Positions 6,890 to 13,538 of a stretch of DNA of 15,708 nucleotides are shown here, in pieces. Within the stretch, counting starts at the first letter, position 1; each line of letters starts with the position of its first letter. The position numbers and the translations under genes are program-made. The notes under the pieces were generated by a model that was not told the DNA's origin, did not search any database, and saw only the letters and a program-made list of their open reading frames with translations. The stretch lies in assembly GCA_964598885.1 (NCBI GenBank), contig CAZRES010000072.1, positions 1 through 15,708 on the forward strand, written 5' to 3'. The stretch is from SURF-33 sp964598885 (lineage in GTDB: Bacteria > Desulfobacterota > Desulfobacteria > Desulfobacterales > Desulfosalsimonadaceae).

Positions 6890-7327
6890 ATGCGTTCGTT
6901 CCTTACGTTTTCCATACTGGCTTTCACCGGTATATTCAGTCTGTGTCTGATTGCCTGTGAAAAGAAAAAACAGGCGGAAATCATCATTACCGATCAGGAA
7001 TTTTTTTTACGTCAGGATAAGGAACATTCCTTTGTCGTGGATGCCAGAGGAAAAATTCGGAATGTGGGCGAAGTGGATGTCAAAAATGTCGTGGTTACCG
7101 GTGACTGCGAATCGTGCAGCGATATTTGGGTCGTTGATCAATGGCTTGTCTCTGTGGCGGAAAAGGTACCGCAACAAAAAGATATGATCCGCTATCTTTC
7201 CGTGGGCGAAGAAGCGGAATTCAGTTTCAAGGAGATCGCGAATATGTATCGTCAGAGCAGTGGATCGCCGGCGTTGCCGGACCAGTTGAAAATCGTGATC
7301 GAATCCTTTGAAACCGTGGACAAATAA
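6890..7327 (+). CDS. Small lipoprotein, possible FxLYD-like beta-sandwich domain
   Basis: A 145-residue precursor with a signal peptide and lipobox LIAC (20-23), Cys23 being the lipidation site. The start is taken at 6890 because AAGGAG lies 8 nt upstream and this places the hydrophobic signal at the N-terminus. The same frame opens earlier, but inside the nitroreductase gene. The mature part has a pattern like FxLYD/Ig-like domains: VVDARGKIRNVGEVDVKNV (49-67) matches a strand-turn-strand with a conserved Gly and Asn. A CESC pair (73-76) could form a disulfide or bind metal. No Asp follows the lipid Cys, so outer-membrane sorting is plausible. No catalytic motif is visible. Its close spacing after the nitroreductase fusion suggests shared expression, but the functional link is unknown. 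Confidence 0.8.
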   Translation: MRSFLTFSILAFTGIFSLCLIACEKKKQAEIIITDQEFFLRQDKEHSFVVDARGKIRNVGEVDVKNVVVTGDCESCSDIWVVDQWLVSVAEKVPQQKDMIRYLSVGEEAEFSFKEIANMYRQSSGSPALPDQLKIVIESFETVDK

Positions 7328-7364
7328 CACCGTCACGGATTAATTCAACCAAATCCCCGGGTCA

Positions 7365-8306
7365 TCATAACCAGCCATAGATCAGCATGAGGCAAAGCAT
7401 GATGACCACGGCGCCAGCGGATGTCTGCCAATCGAAGCGGGACAACCGACGTGTTTCCGGATGTCGCATCATCGTCAAGAACATAAAACAAAACACCACC
7501 AGCGGAAGAGCCGGAAGAAAAACATTCATCAAATGGGCGGCCTGTACGGCAATAAACAGGCCCAGGGCGGAAATCGGGAAATAGAACGACAGGCGGCCTT
7601 TCCACATCATGTCAGTGATATTTTGGCCGACAATGCTGTCTCGGAAGCCGAACTTAACGGCCGCGGCGCTGAAAAAGGCAATAATAATCCAGTCAGATAC
7701 CCCGAAAACCGGCATGAGGTGATTGAATCCGGGAACCGCTATTTTGAATAGCAGGAAATCTCCCACCGGCGGGGGGCCCACCATGCCGGTCTCATAATAA
7801 ATCGTCAGGCTTTCAATGATTTCTCTGCTCGGTCCCCTGAAGACACTGAACATGTCGGCAAGCACCATGACCACGCAGACAGGAACGAGTTCCGCCGGTC
7901 TTTTCAAAGGGGCGGTAATCCATGACCCCAGCAGGTTGGCGAATACAATCAGATTGGCCGTATTCAGAATTTTCAGCAGCCAGATCATCCACAGCGCACC
8001 GGGCTCCATCTGACGGAACCAGAAATAAATCATACCCGTCAGGACCAGGCAGAATCCCATGAATCCGCCACGCAACAGATGCCGGGCGCGCAGGGACTCC
8101 ATGGCGTAAACCATAAAAAATGCGGTGGCCAGCGCGGCAAGGCAAATATGAAAAAAAACCGATGCGCCGATAATTCCGACGGGGAAAAAATCCTGATCCT
8201 GAAGCCAATAACCCGTTATAAGCAGTGCCAGTGAAACGACGATCCAGAAAAAATAGATTGCCGCAATGACAAGTGATACGCGGCATGCGATTTTCAGGGT
8301 TTCCAT
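7365..8306 (-). CDS. Polytopic membrane protein, candidate presenilin/SPP-like intramembrane aspartyl protease
   Basis: A 313-residue protein with about nine hydrophobic segments: 8-32, 42-68, 80-97, 104-130, 138-155, 190-218, 240-260, 264-280 and 296-312. Arg/Lys-rich loops at 71-79, 131-137, 218-238 and 281-291 suggest a cytoplasmic N-terminus. Three motifs occur in the order seen in GxGD proteases: LADMFSVF (149-156, Asp151), GVSDWII (202-208, Asp205) and PALP (265-268) at the start of the following helix. These resemble the YD, GxGD and PAL motifs of presenilin, signal peptide peptidase and archaeal PSH. FLLFKIAVPG (184-193) sits where SPPs have a hydrophobic strand. Ser204 replaces the second Gly of GxGD and Ala150 replaces Tyr. 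The gene itself is certain, the protease assignment less so. It is convergent with the lipoprotein gene and divergent from the PilT-like gene. The ATG has only AAAAAGG directly before it. Confidence 0.6.
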   Translation of the reverse strand: METLKIACRVSLVIAAIYFFWIVVSLALLITGYWLQDQDFFPVGIIGASVFFHICLAALATAFFMVYAMESLRARHLLRGGFMGFCLVLTGMIYFWFRQMEPGALWMIWLLKILNTANLIVFANLLGSWITAPLKRPAELVPVCVVMVLADMFSVFRGPSREIIESLTIYYETGMVGPPPVGDFLLFKIAVPGFNHLMPVFGVSDWIIIAFFSAAAVKFGFRDSIVGQNITDMMWKGRLSFYFPISALGLFIAVQAAHLMNVFLPALPLVVFCFMFLTMMRHPETRRLSRFDWQTSAGAVVIMLCLMLIYGWL

Positions 8307-8435
8307 CCTTTTTCCGAAACTCTCCCAGGATTTGCGCCCGGTTTCATCTTCATGGCACCATTATTTTGATTCGCTTGCTGCCCCGGGATGTTATCCGGGA
8401 TCCTTTCAAATCTTACAACGAGTCGCACGTCTTTT

Positions 8436-8464
8436 TTAATGCCATTAATCATTTCACCTGTCAA
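8436..8464 (-). promoter_or_regulatory. Candidate promoter for the presenilin-like gene
   Basis: On the minus strand a perfect TTGACA (8459-8464), a 17-bp spacer and CATTAA (8436-8441). The -35 and spacing are ideal, while the -10 matches three of six positions. The leader would be about 120 nt. Confidence 0.3.
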
Positions 8465-8526
8465 ACACAGACATCCGTGTCCTAATTTTGGCCCACCTCC
8501 CCCTTGCCCCGGACAGATATAAATAT

Positions 8527-8555
8527 TTGATTGAAATTCGAACTTATTTTATTTA
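8527..8555 (+). promoter_or_regulatory. Candidate promoter for the PilT-like ATPase gene
   Basis: TTGATT (8527-8532), 17 bp, TATTTA (8550-8555), in an AT-rich stretch. The predicted start near 8562 gives a leader of about 44 nt carrying the AGGGGG ribosome-binding site. Confidence 0.4.
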
Positions 8556-8605
8556 AGTTAAACTGATAGTCACGAATAAACGTACTCTTGCCAGGGGGAT
8601 TAATC

Positions 8606-10204
8606 ATGACGACCGTGTCCGGGACATTGGCAAAGAAAGGCAGCCCATCGAATAAAAACCTGATGGGAGAAGCCCTGATCAAAGAAGGTCTGATATCGCG
8701 GGAACAACTCCAGAAGGCTCTTACAAGACGAGGCCAGGTCGATCTGCCGCTGGGTTCGATTCTCATTGAAATGGATTTTCTTCGGGCCGATGATCTGCTG
8801 GCCTTTCTCTCCAAAAAATTCGGCGTGCCCGCCGTTAATCTGTTTGAAACCGATATTGCGCAAAGCGTGTTGGATTTGATTCCTGTCGAAAAAATGAAGC
8901 ACTATAAAATACTGCCGGTTTCGTTGGACGGCAATATCCTGACGATGGCCATGATCAGTCCCCAGGATTTTATGGTCATCAGTGACCTTGAATTTATTCT
9001 CGGGAAAAAAATCCGGCCGGTCATTGTTCCTTTTTTCATGATGGAAGCGTCCATTCATCTGGCTTCTTCGGATCATCAGGACGGGATCAGGGGAAAAGAT
9101 ATTAAAAAAATCGCTCTGTCGCATAAAACCGAAACACAGGCATCCACCCGAATCGAAAAATTACTGACGCACTTCATTAAAACCGGGGCCAGAGATATGC
9201 TGCTGACCGCCGGCGCGCCGCCTTCGATAAAAAATCGATCCCAGGTCCATCGCATATCCTCGATATCTCTTACACCTCATGACTGCGAAAATTATGCAAA
9301 GGAACTGCTGGACCACGAACAGTGGCAGCAGTTTCTCAAGCAGAATGAACTGGATCTTGCCGTGACCTATCCCAATACCGGCCGGTTTCGGATGAATTTC
9401 TACCGTCAGCGCAATTCCGTATCCATCAGCATCCGCCATATTACCGACAAAATTCCTACTCTCAGCGAGTTGAAACTTCCCGAATGGCTGAAGACTTTCG
9501 CGCTGAAACCCCAGGGGCTGATTCTGATTTCAGGGCCTGCGGGTCATGGAAAATCCACCACCATGAATGCCATGGTCGATCTCATCAACACCCATCGCAT
9601 GGCCAATATTATTACCCTGGAAGATCCCGTGGAGTATCTGCACAAACACAAAAAAAGCAATATCAACCAGCGGGAGGTAGGAAGAGATACGACCAGTTTT
9701 GCCCAAGGTCTACGCGGCATTTTCCGGCAGGCCCCGGATGTGATTGTCATCGGTGAATTAAGAGACACGGAAAGTTTTGAAATCGCCCTCCGGGCCGCCC
9801 GAACCGGTCTCCTGGTGCTCAGCACCATGAACGCCGCCGATGCCAGCGCAGTTATCCGTATCATCATGAATATGTTTCCCGCGCATCAGCACAACATGGT
9901 GCTGATGCTGCTGGCCGAGTCTCTGCTGCTATCTTTATCCCAGCGTTTGATCCCCCGTCAGGATGGTATCGGCACTGTGGTCGCAACGGAAAAAATTGTC
10001 AATTCCCATCGCATCAGTAATTTTATTCGTGAAGGCAAACTCCATCAAATCCGGTCTCAGATGGAAAGCGGCACGGATGAATTCTTTTCGTTGGATATCT
10101 CCCTTGCCGAACTTGTCAAAAAAAAGATCGTCGAGTTTGAGGAAGCCTATAAACACACCATCAATCCGCATTTATTCACAGAGCTTACAGGGATGAAAAT
10201 GTGA
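8606..10204 (+). CDS. MshEN-PilT-like fusion ATPase, divergent type IV pilus motor paralogue
   Basis: A 532-residue secretion/pilus-type hexameric ATPase. Residues 18-150 resemble the MshEN/GspE N-terminal domain (MGEALIKEGLISREQLQKAL at 20-39, LGSILIEMDFL at 49-59), a fold that in some proteins binds cyclic di-GMP. Residues 180-532 are PilT-like: Walker A GPAGHGKST (310-318), Asp box TLEDPVEY (337-344), Walker B VIVIGELRD (379-387, Glu384) and the PilT-type NFIREGKLHQI (472-482). The His box reads STMNAAD (406-412), so the usual His is Asn409. The early PilT motif is ARDMLLTAGAPPSI (195-208), in which Met replaces the His of DxHL. PilT and PilU are normally about 345-380 residues and lack MshEN. 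The ATG at 8606 follows GGGGGA by 6 nt, and the upstream TTG start is less likely. No other pilus genes lie in the window, so retraction, extension or regulatory roles are all possible. Confidence 0.85.
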   Translation: MTTVSGTLAKKGSPSNKNLMGEALIKEGLISREQLQKALTRRGQVDLPLGSILIEMDFLRADDLLAFLSKKFGVPAVNLFETDIAQSVLDLIPVEKMKHYKILPVSLDGNILTMAMISPQDFMVISDLEFILGKKIRPVIVPFFMMEASIHLASSDHQDGIRGKDIKKIALSHKTETQASTRIEKLLTHFIKTGARDMLLTAGAPPSIKNRSQVHRISSISLTPHDCENYAKELLDHEQWQQFLKQNELDLAVTYPNTGRFRMNFYRQRNSVSISIRHITDKIPTLSELKLPEWLKTFALKPQGLILISGPAGHGKSTTMNAMVDLINTHRMANIITLEDPVEYLHKHKKSNINQREVGRDTTSFAQGLRGIFRQAPDVIVIGELRDTESFEIALRAARTGLLVLSTMNAADASAVIRIIMNMFPAHQHNMVLMLLAESLLLSLSQRLIPRQDGIGTVVATEKIVNSHRISNFIREGKLHQIRSQMESGTDEFFSLDISLAELVKKKIVEFEEAYKHTINPHLFTELTGMKM

Positions 10205-10232
10205 TGGGGGAACGGACTGACGGCCGGGAGAT

Positions 10233-10958
10233 ATGAAAACCGCCATCCTTTCCGATATTCATGGCAATGCCACAGCGCTAAGAGCGGTATTCGATGATCT
10301 CGACATCTTTGCGGTGGATTTGACCATCAGTTTAGGCGATAATATCGGCTATGGTCCCGATCCGGAGACGGTTGTGAGCATGCTTCGGCAGCGCCACATT
10401 TCATCGGTAATCGGCAATCATGAACTGGCCATCAGTCGTCCCGAATTCCTCAAATGGTTTAATCCATCGGCCCGGACTTCCCTTGAAAAAACCAGGACAA
10501 TGCTTTCTCCGGAAACCATCGCCTATATTTCAAAACTCGGTTATTGCATGGTGCTGGGCAACTGCCGGTTCGTGCACGGGTTTCCGCCGGGTTCGCCCAC
10601 GGTCTACCTGTTTGAGGTCGATTCCGAGAAGTTAAAAATTACCTTTGAGCAGATGCGGGAATGGATATGTTTTGTGGGTCATACCCATCTTCTGGAAATC
10701 ATTTCCTATGATGGTGTTGAGGTTCAGCGGAAGTTCTTGAAGAAAGGAGAATTTCATCTGAATCCGGATGAAAAATACATCATTAACGCAGGAAGTGTGG
10801 GTCAACCCAGGGATGATGACAACAAGGCTAAATATCTGATCCTGGATTCCAGTACCAGCAAACTTATTGTCCGTTCGGTCTCTTACAACGTCGATGAGAC
10901 GGTGCGGAAAATCTACCAGGCGGGCCTGCCGGAACAGCATGCCTGGCGCCTGATGTAA
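10233..10958 (+). CDS. Calcineurin-like metallophosphoesterase (YfcE/MJ0936-type)
   Basis: A 241-residue predicted di-metal phosphoesterase, cytoplasmic, with no signal peptide. The ligand set is complete: DIHGN (Asp8, His10), GDNIGYGPDP (Asp36), GNHE (Asn62, His63), VHG (His115) and GHTH (His150, His152). The GSVGQPRDD segment (187-195) is conserved in the YfcE-like group and in relatives acting on phosphodiesters or nucleotides. A related family hydrolyses diadenosine tetraphosphate, but the substrate here cannot be assigned. The gene begins 28 bp after the PilT-like stop and so may share its transcript. GGGAG lies only 2 nt before the ATG, suggesting weak or coupled translation. It converges with the LysM gene, 12 bp away. 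Confidence 0.9.
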   Translation: MKTAILSDIHGNATALRAVFDDLDIFAVDLTISLGDNIGYGPDPETVVSMLRQRHISSVIGNHELAISRPEFLKWFNPSARTSLEKTRTMLSPETIAYISKLGYCMVLGNCRFVHGFPPGSPTVYLFEVDSEKLKITFEQMREWICFVGHTHLLEIISYDGVEVQRKFLKKGEFHLNPDEKYIINAGSVGQPRDDDNKAKYLILDSSTSKLIVRSVSYNVDETVRKIYQAGLPEQHAWRLM

Positions 10959-10970
10959 ATATGAGCTCTC

Positions 10971-11636
10971 TTATCGCTTGGCCGGCCCGACAATCAACCG
11001 GGCGCCGGGGAAAATATCGGTTCGATCCCCCATGTCGTTTAATTTCTGAAGCCTGGGCACGCTGATTCCATACTTGCCGGAGAGCCGATAAAGGGTGTCG
11101 CCTTTTTCAACGGTATGGTAGATGTACCCGTCTTCCGATTTGGCGGCAGCGGCCGGTGGGGTCGAAGCCGGCGCCGGCTTGGAAGGTGCAGCGGCCGCCG
11201 ACTGCGTCTTGATCTGGTCAGCGGTTTTCTGCAGCTGCGTTTCAATCTGACTGATTTTTTTGTCCAACTGGGAAATAGCGGCCGCATTGGCCTGAATCGC
11301 ATCCGTCAGGCGGTCGATTTCCACGGCGGAAAGTCCCTCCTGACGAAGACGGGCATCCATTTCCCTGAGTTTTTCCCTGAGTTCGTCGATTTTGTTGATC
11401 TGTCGTTCCAGCAACGCCAGCCGGGTATCAATGACATCGGTATCCGGCTGCAGGGTCTCCGGCGGCCTGGGGTTGACCATGAAAAAAAGCGCCACCAGAA
11501 AAACAACGCCTGCGAGAATAATCAGCAACGGTAATTTGGACTTTTCTCCAAAAATTCCCGAAGACCCTTGTCGTAATGTGGTATAGTGCTCTTCGGGCAT
11601 ATCATCATCGTCAGAGTTGGTGGTCTTCCATTCCAT
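10971..11636 (-). CDS. Membrane-anchored coiled-coil LysM protein
   Basis: A 221-residue bitopic protein: acidic cytoplasmic N-terminus (residues 1-34, with a run of Asp), one transmembrane segment (35-54), a long heptad-rich coiled coil (about 66-144), an Ala/Pro-rich linker (146-166) and a C-terminal LysM domain (172-216, YHTVEKGDTLYRLSGKYG). LysM binds peptidoglycan, so the protein probably spans from the inner membrane to the cell wall. The first ATG of the frame (11696) is rejected in favour of 11636, since GGAGAAG lies 7 nt before it and the added residues look non-coding. No enzymatic domain is present. A structural or scaffold role at the envelope is inferred. Proteins with this layout are found as accessory envelope or pilus-assembly factors, but no specific homologue is recognised. 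Confidence 0.85.
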   Translation of the reverse strand: MEWKTTNSDDDDMPEEHYTTLRQGSSGIFGEKSKLPLLIILAGVVFLVALFFMVNPRPPETLQPDTDVIDTRLALLERQINKIDELREKLREMDARLRQEGLSAVEIDRLTDAIQANAAAISQLDKKISQIETQLQKTADQIKTQSAAAAPSKPAPASTPPAAAAKSEDGYIYHTVEKGDTLYRLSGKYGISVPRLQKLNDMGDRTDIFPGARLIVGPAKR

Positions 11637-11742
11637 TTTAATGCTTCTCCATGAAAAAAGCGGATGTAGAGTTTTTCCGGCGGCAGCACGGGGCATGACA
11701 ACGTCCGGCCCGGTGCGGGATAAAGATGTCTGCTGTACTCAT

Positions 11743-11771
11743 CTCTAAATGGAAACAAGGTCTTGTGTCAA
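11743..11771 (-). promoter_or_regulatory. Candidate promoter for the LysM gene
   Basis: Minus strand: perfect TTGACA (11766-11771), 17-bp spacer, TTAGAG (11743-11748). The -10 is poor. The leader would be about 100 nt. Confidence 0.3.
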
Positions 11772-11841
11772 GGAATTGTTGTAAAAATTCGAGCGACCGA
11801 AACCCGTAAATTCACAAATGGCGGGCAATTGCATGAAATAT

Positions 11842-11856
11842 AACCAAACTTTGGTT
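11842..11856. repeat. 15-bp palindrome AACCAAA-c-TTTGGTT
   Basis: Perfect 7-base arms around a single central base. It lies 24 bp upstream of the -35 element of the plus-strand promoter and between the two divergent promoters, a typical place for a dimeric regulator site. There is no T-run. No cognate regulator is encoded in the window. Confidence 0.45.
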
Positions 11857-11879
11857 TCCATTATCGGCAATGAACCGTC

Positions 11880-11908
11880 TTGACCTTGGGATCTGAATTC
11901 CCTATAGT
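11880..11908 (+). promoter_or_regulatory. Sigma70-type promoter for the small protein-aminopeptidase operon
   Basis: TTGACC (11880-11885), an exact 17-bp spacer and TATAGT (11903-11908), each hexamer matching the consensus at five of six positions. This is the best promoter in the window. Transcription would begin near 11915, leaving about 45 nt before the ATG at 11960. Confidence 0.6.
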
Positions 11909-11959
11909 GGAGCGCGTTGATCCATTGTCATTTAAAATGTCATAAAGGTTATAATCCCC

Positions 11960-12235
11960 ATGAATGAAAACCATCCGCTAACACGAAAATATAGCCATGA
12001 TTTTGTCGAATCCTACCGCGACCTGATTGCTTTCGGCTGGGACCGGGAAACCGATGAACAATCCCTTATCTGCTACGTGCAGATGTTTTCAGACGACACC
12101 CTTATGAAAACCCTTGTCCGTCGGCTTACCGACAGTGAAATCAACGACATCCAGGAGATGATTCATCGCCTCTTAAAAACCCACTGCTCCGAATCGGAAT
12201 ATCACCGATTATTTCTAAAAGACGACCACTCATAA
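11960..12235 (+). CDS. Small cytoplasmic protein of unknown function
   Basis: A 91-residue soluble protein with no signal peptide, membrane segment or metal motif. It is rich in charged and aromatic residues and predicted mostly helical, with three likely helices (about 12-25, 36-52, 56-74). YSHDFVESYRDLIAFGWDRE (11-30) is the most distinctive segment. Two isolated cysteines occur (38 and 76). I do not recognise a named family. Base composition and codon use match the neighbours, and it follows a good promoter and directly precedes the aminopeptidase by 11 nt, so it is probably a real first gene of an operon. Its ribosome-binding site is weak (AAAGG, 11 nt upstream). Confidence 0.75.
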   Translation: MNENHPLTRKYSHDFVESYRDLIAFGWDRETDEQSLICYVQMFSDDTLMKTLVRRLTDSEINDIQEMIHRLLKTHCSESEYHRLFLKDDHS

Positions 12236-12246
12236 AGGAAAACCGT

Positions 12247-13446
12247 ATGCTCAGTGAAAAATATCTGCAACGTTACGCCGATGTGCTTTTATGGGGCCTT
12301 AAAACCGCTAAAAAAAATCGTATCAAGGCCAACGATATTATCCTGATCCGATACGAACAGGCGGCCATCCGGCTGGTGGAGATTCTTTATCAAAAACTGA
12401 TCCGCATGGGTGTGCATCCGGTGCAGCGCCTGCTTCTCACGCCGGCCATGGAAAAAAGCTTTTATGGCGAGGCCAAAACCCGGCAACTTGGTTTTATTCC
12501 CCCCGGGGAAGAAGAATTGCACAGCCATCTGAACGGGAGCATCGTAATTCTGGCGCCGGAATCCCTGATGAATCTTAACGGCATTGATCCGGGTCGCATT
12601 GCCAGGCCTCTGAAATCCAGAAAATTTCTCCGGGATATTCTGGAAAAGCGCGAGGAGGAAGGTGCTTTCAGCTGGACGCTGGCGATTTATCCCACCGAAG
12701 AACTGGCGCACCATGCCGGCCTGGACTTAAAAACCTATGCGGCCCAGATCGTCACCGCATGTTATCTCAACCGCACCGATCCCGTGGCCCACTGGGATGC
12801 GGTTTTCCAAAAAGCCAACGCCTTGAAGAAAAAACTCAACGCGCTTTGCGTGGAAAAATTTCATATTGAATCCGACCATGTGGATCTGGAGATTACCCCC
12901 GGCAGCCAGCGAAAATGGATCGGCATTTCCGGCCACAACATTCCCAGTTTTGAACTCTTTGTTTCTCCGGACTGGCGCGGCACCCGAGGTGTTTATTTTG
13001 CCGATCAGCCATCCTACCGTTCCGGCAACTACGTCGAAGGCATCCGGGTGGAATTCAAGGACGGCGTGGCCATTCGCGCCAAAGCCAGACAAGGAGAAGC
13101 ATTTCTTAAAAAACAACTTTCCATGGATTCCGGGGCCAACAAAATCGGCGAGTTTTCCTTAACCGACACATCCTTTTCCAAAATCAGCCGTTTCATGGCC
13201 AATACCCTGTATGATGAAAACTTCGGGGGCCGCTGGGGCAACTGTCACATCGCGCTGGGGGCTTCTTATTCGGACACCTACAGAGGCGATCCCTCGCAAT
13301 TGACCAAAGAGATTAAAACCAAACTCGGGTTTAACGATTCAGCCCTTCACTGGGACATCGTCAACACCGAAAAAAAACGGGTCACCGCCTTTCTTTCGGA
13401 TCAAAGCCGTCGGGTGATCTACGAAAACGGTCACTTCACCTTGTAG
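12247..13446 (+). CDS. M29-family metallo-aminopeptidase
   Basis: A 399-residue cytoplasmic aminopeptidase of the thermophilic/AmpS-T type (MEROPS M29), which removes N-terminal residues from peptides using a two-metal centre. The C-terminal catalytic half shows the expected ligands: Glu236 (NIPSFELF), Glu302 (IGEFSLTD), His334 (NCHIALG) and the HWD pair His368/Asp370. Length agrees with the family (about 400-415). The segment NIPSFELFVSP differs from the commoner NIPDGEVFTAP, so this is a divergent branch, and specificity may differ. AAGGAAAA before the ATG is a good ribosome-binding site. It is the second gene of the operon that starts with the 91-residue protein. A 92-bp gap without a clear terminator separates it from manA. 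Confidence 0.85.
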   Translation: MLSEKYLQRYADVLLWGLKTAKKNRIKANDIILIRYEQAAIRLVEILYQKLIRMGVHPVQRLLLTPAMEKSFYGEAKTRQLGFIPPGEEELHSHLNGSIVILAPESLMNLNGIDPGRIARPLKSRKFLRDILEKREEEGAFSWTLAIYPTEELAHHAGLDLKTYAAQIVTACYLNRTDPVAHWDAVFQKANALKKKLNALCVEKFHIESDHVDLEITPGSQRKWIGISGHNIPSFELFVSPDWRGTRGVYFADQPSYRSGNYVEGIRVEFKDGVAIRAKARQGEAFLKKQLSMDSGANKIGEFSLTDTSFSKISRFMANTLYDENFGGRWGNCHIALGASYSDTYRGDPSQLTKEIKTKLGFNDSALHWDIVNTEKKRVTAFLSDQSRRVIYENGHFTL

Positions 13447-13538
13447 ATAAAAAAAAACCGGAGTTTCCTGATGATCAGGGTGTCGCCACCATTCAACTGT
13501 TCCGCCGGCATATTCGTAGCTGCGGTTTATCGTACAAA

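Larger units (their letters stand above)
8307..8605. other. Divergent promoter region, presenilin-like / PilT-like genes
   Basis: About 300 bp without a gene. It holds candidate promoters facing both ways (8436-8464 minus, 8527-8555 plus). CCGGGAT also occurs as a direct repeat at 8383-8389 and 8395-8401, 12 bp apart and downstream of the minus-strand promoter. No sigma54 element with correct GG/GC spacing was found, although TTGG and TTGC occur near 8485-8505. Confidence 0.5.
11637..11959. other. Divergent intergenic region, LysM gene / small protein-aminopeptidase operon
   Basis: About 320 bp with no gene-like frame apart from the rejected upstream extension of the LysM gene. It contains candidate promoters for both directions (11743-11771 minus, 11880-11908 plus) and a 15-bp palindrome at 11842-11856. 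A TATAAT at 11950-11955 lies only 5 bp before the plus-strand ATG and would give no leader, so it is probably not the promoter in use. Confidence 0.5.

Noticed and set aside
8485..8505. Sigma54 promoter upstream of the PilT-like gene
   Set aside because: TTGG and TTGC are present, but the GG-GC spacing is 14 rather than 10 bases.
11637..11696. Earlier start of the LysM protein at 11696
   Set aside because: GGAGAAG lies 7 nt before the ATG at 11636, and the extra 20 residues do not look like protein sequence conserved with the rest.
11950..11955. TATAAT directly ahead of the 91-residue protein gene
   Set aside because: It ends 5 bp before the ATG, and the nearest -35-like TTGTCA needs a 19-bp spacer. 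The upstream TTGACC-17-TATAGT is much better placed.
13467..13479. Terminator after the aminopeptidase (CCTGAT-g-ATCAGG)
   Set aside because: The hairpin has a one-base loop and no following T-run, and the A-run lies upstream of it instead.
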